DNA from: Planctomycetota bacterium
GTDB lineage: Bacteria > Planctomycetota > Planctomycetia > Planctomycetales > Planctomycetaceae
NCBI GenBank assembly: GCA_014584345.1
Contig: JACTNB010000022.1
Coordinates: 62,001-126,000 of the forward strand
DNA length: 64,000 nt
Direction: 5' to 3'
In this document: positions 63,653 through 64,000 of the stretch, in pieces
Numbering within the stretch: the stretch's first letter is position 1
How the letters are laid out: each line of letters opens with the position of its first letter
Notes under the pieces: model-generated
Told to the model about the DNA's origin: nothing
Databases searched by the model: none
What the model saw: only the letters and a program-made list of their open reading frames with translations
Translations under genes and position numbers: made by a program

Positions 63653-64000
63653 ATGCGTGTTCTCTCCGGGATCCTCGTCGCCTTGCTCTTTTCCGGATTG
63701 TGCACCCCGTCGACCGCCCTGGCAAAAATCGAGGCGGTGAAGGGGAAGCAATACACCCTTACCAAGAAGCACGGACCCTGGATGGTGATGGTCGCGGTCT
63801 TCAGCGAGCCTCCCGAGGAATTAAAAACCGAGGGCCTTACTCCCGAACAGGCCGCCGAGGAACTCGTTTATGAACTGCGGCTCAAGGGCATCCCCGCATA
63901 TACCTACCGCCGCGAAATGACCTATGAAACAGTCGAAACGGTGAATCGCCTGCAACAATCCGAAAAACGAAAATACAAGCTGGATACCGAAATCTGCGTG
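63653..64000 (+). CDS. Secreted protein of unknown function, C-terminus beyond the window
   Basis: From ATG 63653 the frame is open to the window edge (116 residues). The signal peptide RVLSGILVALLFSGLCTPST ends near ALAK. The visible mature part has KHGPWMVMVAVFSEPPEEL and QAAEELVYELRLKGIPAYTY, a pattern like the SPOR-type or peptidoglycan-associated domains, where residues from two halves form a small alpha/beta sandwich, but this is not secure. It is 101 bases downstream of rph on the same strand. Function unknown. Confidence 0.75.
   Translation, partial: MRVLSGILVALLFSGLCTPSTALAKIEAVKGKQYTLTKKHGPWMVMVAVFSEPPEELKTEGLTPEQAAEELVYELRLKGIPAYTYRREMTYETVETVNRLQQSEKRKYKLDTEICV

Noticed and set aside
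1..64000. CRISPR arrays, tRNA, rRNA, prophage or complete insertion sequence
   Set aside because: No regularly spaced direct repeats, no cloverleaf with a TTCRANNY arm outside coding sequence, no rRNA-like block and no transposase or phage gene was seen. Small RNAs cannot be excluded by reading alone.

Overview
The window is bacterial, fairly GC-rich and densely coded on both strands, with few non-coding stretches over 400 bases. Several markers point to a planctomycete: two DUF1559 prepilin-like proteins with the [20 protein letters not shown] leader, each paired with a small lipoprotein; the small basic protein of the Planctomycetes-Verrucomicrobia-Chlamydiae group; an inverse-autotransporter-like giant surface protein and a BBP7-like barrel; two membrane-anchored Ser/Thr kinases; a solitary mraZ away from any division cluster; and a sucrose-phosphate synthase next to an amylosucrase. 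I do not name a genus. No rRNA, tRNA, CRISPR array, prophage or transposase was found.

Layout. 1-4538: a TPR protein cut by the left edge (-), then a degenerate FHA protein, a transmembrane Ser/Thr kinase and apt (+). 4842-10209: a GT4 glycosyltransferase overlapping an M24-like protein that appears to lack its metal ligands (-), a PhnP-like metallo-beta-lactamase protein and a small helical protein (+), then an NfeD-like protein and a second MBL-fold hydrolase (-). 10596-20623: a TrkH-type transporter, a homocysteine S-methyltransferase, two outer-membrane proteins and mraZ (+). 20878-26865: a lipoprotein, amylosucrase and a sucrose-phosphate synthase/phosphatase fusion (-), with a divergent HAD phosphatase (+); this is a sucrose synthesis and use locus. 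26974-31006: an MFS transporter, a two-gene ABC exporter and an HxxxCxxC protein (-).

31125-41200: a tandem GNAT protein and glucokinase (+); a leucine-rich-repeat-like protein, a VOC protein, the small basic protein and pyrE (-); a secreted terpenoid-cyclase-fold protein, a cytochrome oxidase accessory cluster (subunit IV, Sco-DUF420 fusion, small Cys-rich membrane protein) and a Cys/Met PLP enzyme (+). 41470-45060: rpsO, pnp and a soluble histidine kinase (-). 45594-52923: two DUF1559/lipoprotein pairs, a kinase with HEAT-like repeats and a secreted beta-helix protein fused to an SGNH-like domain (+). 53026-64000: a Tat-exported sugar isomerase-like protein and a class B PBP (-), a KtrB/TrkA potassium system (+), argG and guaA (-), nrdR, rph and a truncated secreted protein (+).

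Between genes, the strongest unexplained signal is a dispersed family of about 140-bp palindromic elements (three copies at 4597, 33266 and 41307) with 29-bp terminal inverted repeats around GCCCGTCAGGAAGCGGGCC. All three lie between convergent genes. A different double hairpin lies at 39807-39880. Clear terminators follow the BBP7-like gene, the small basic protein, rpsO and, in bidirectional form, the beta-helix gene.
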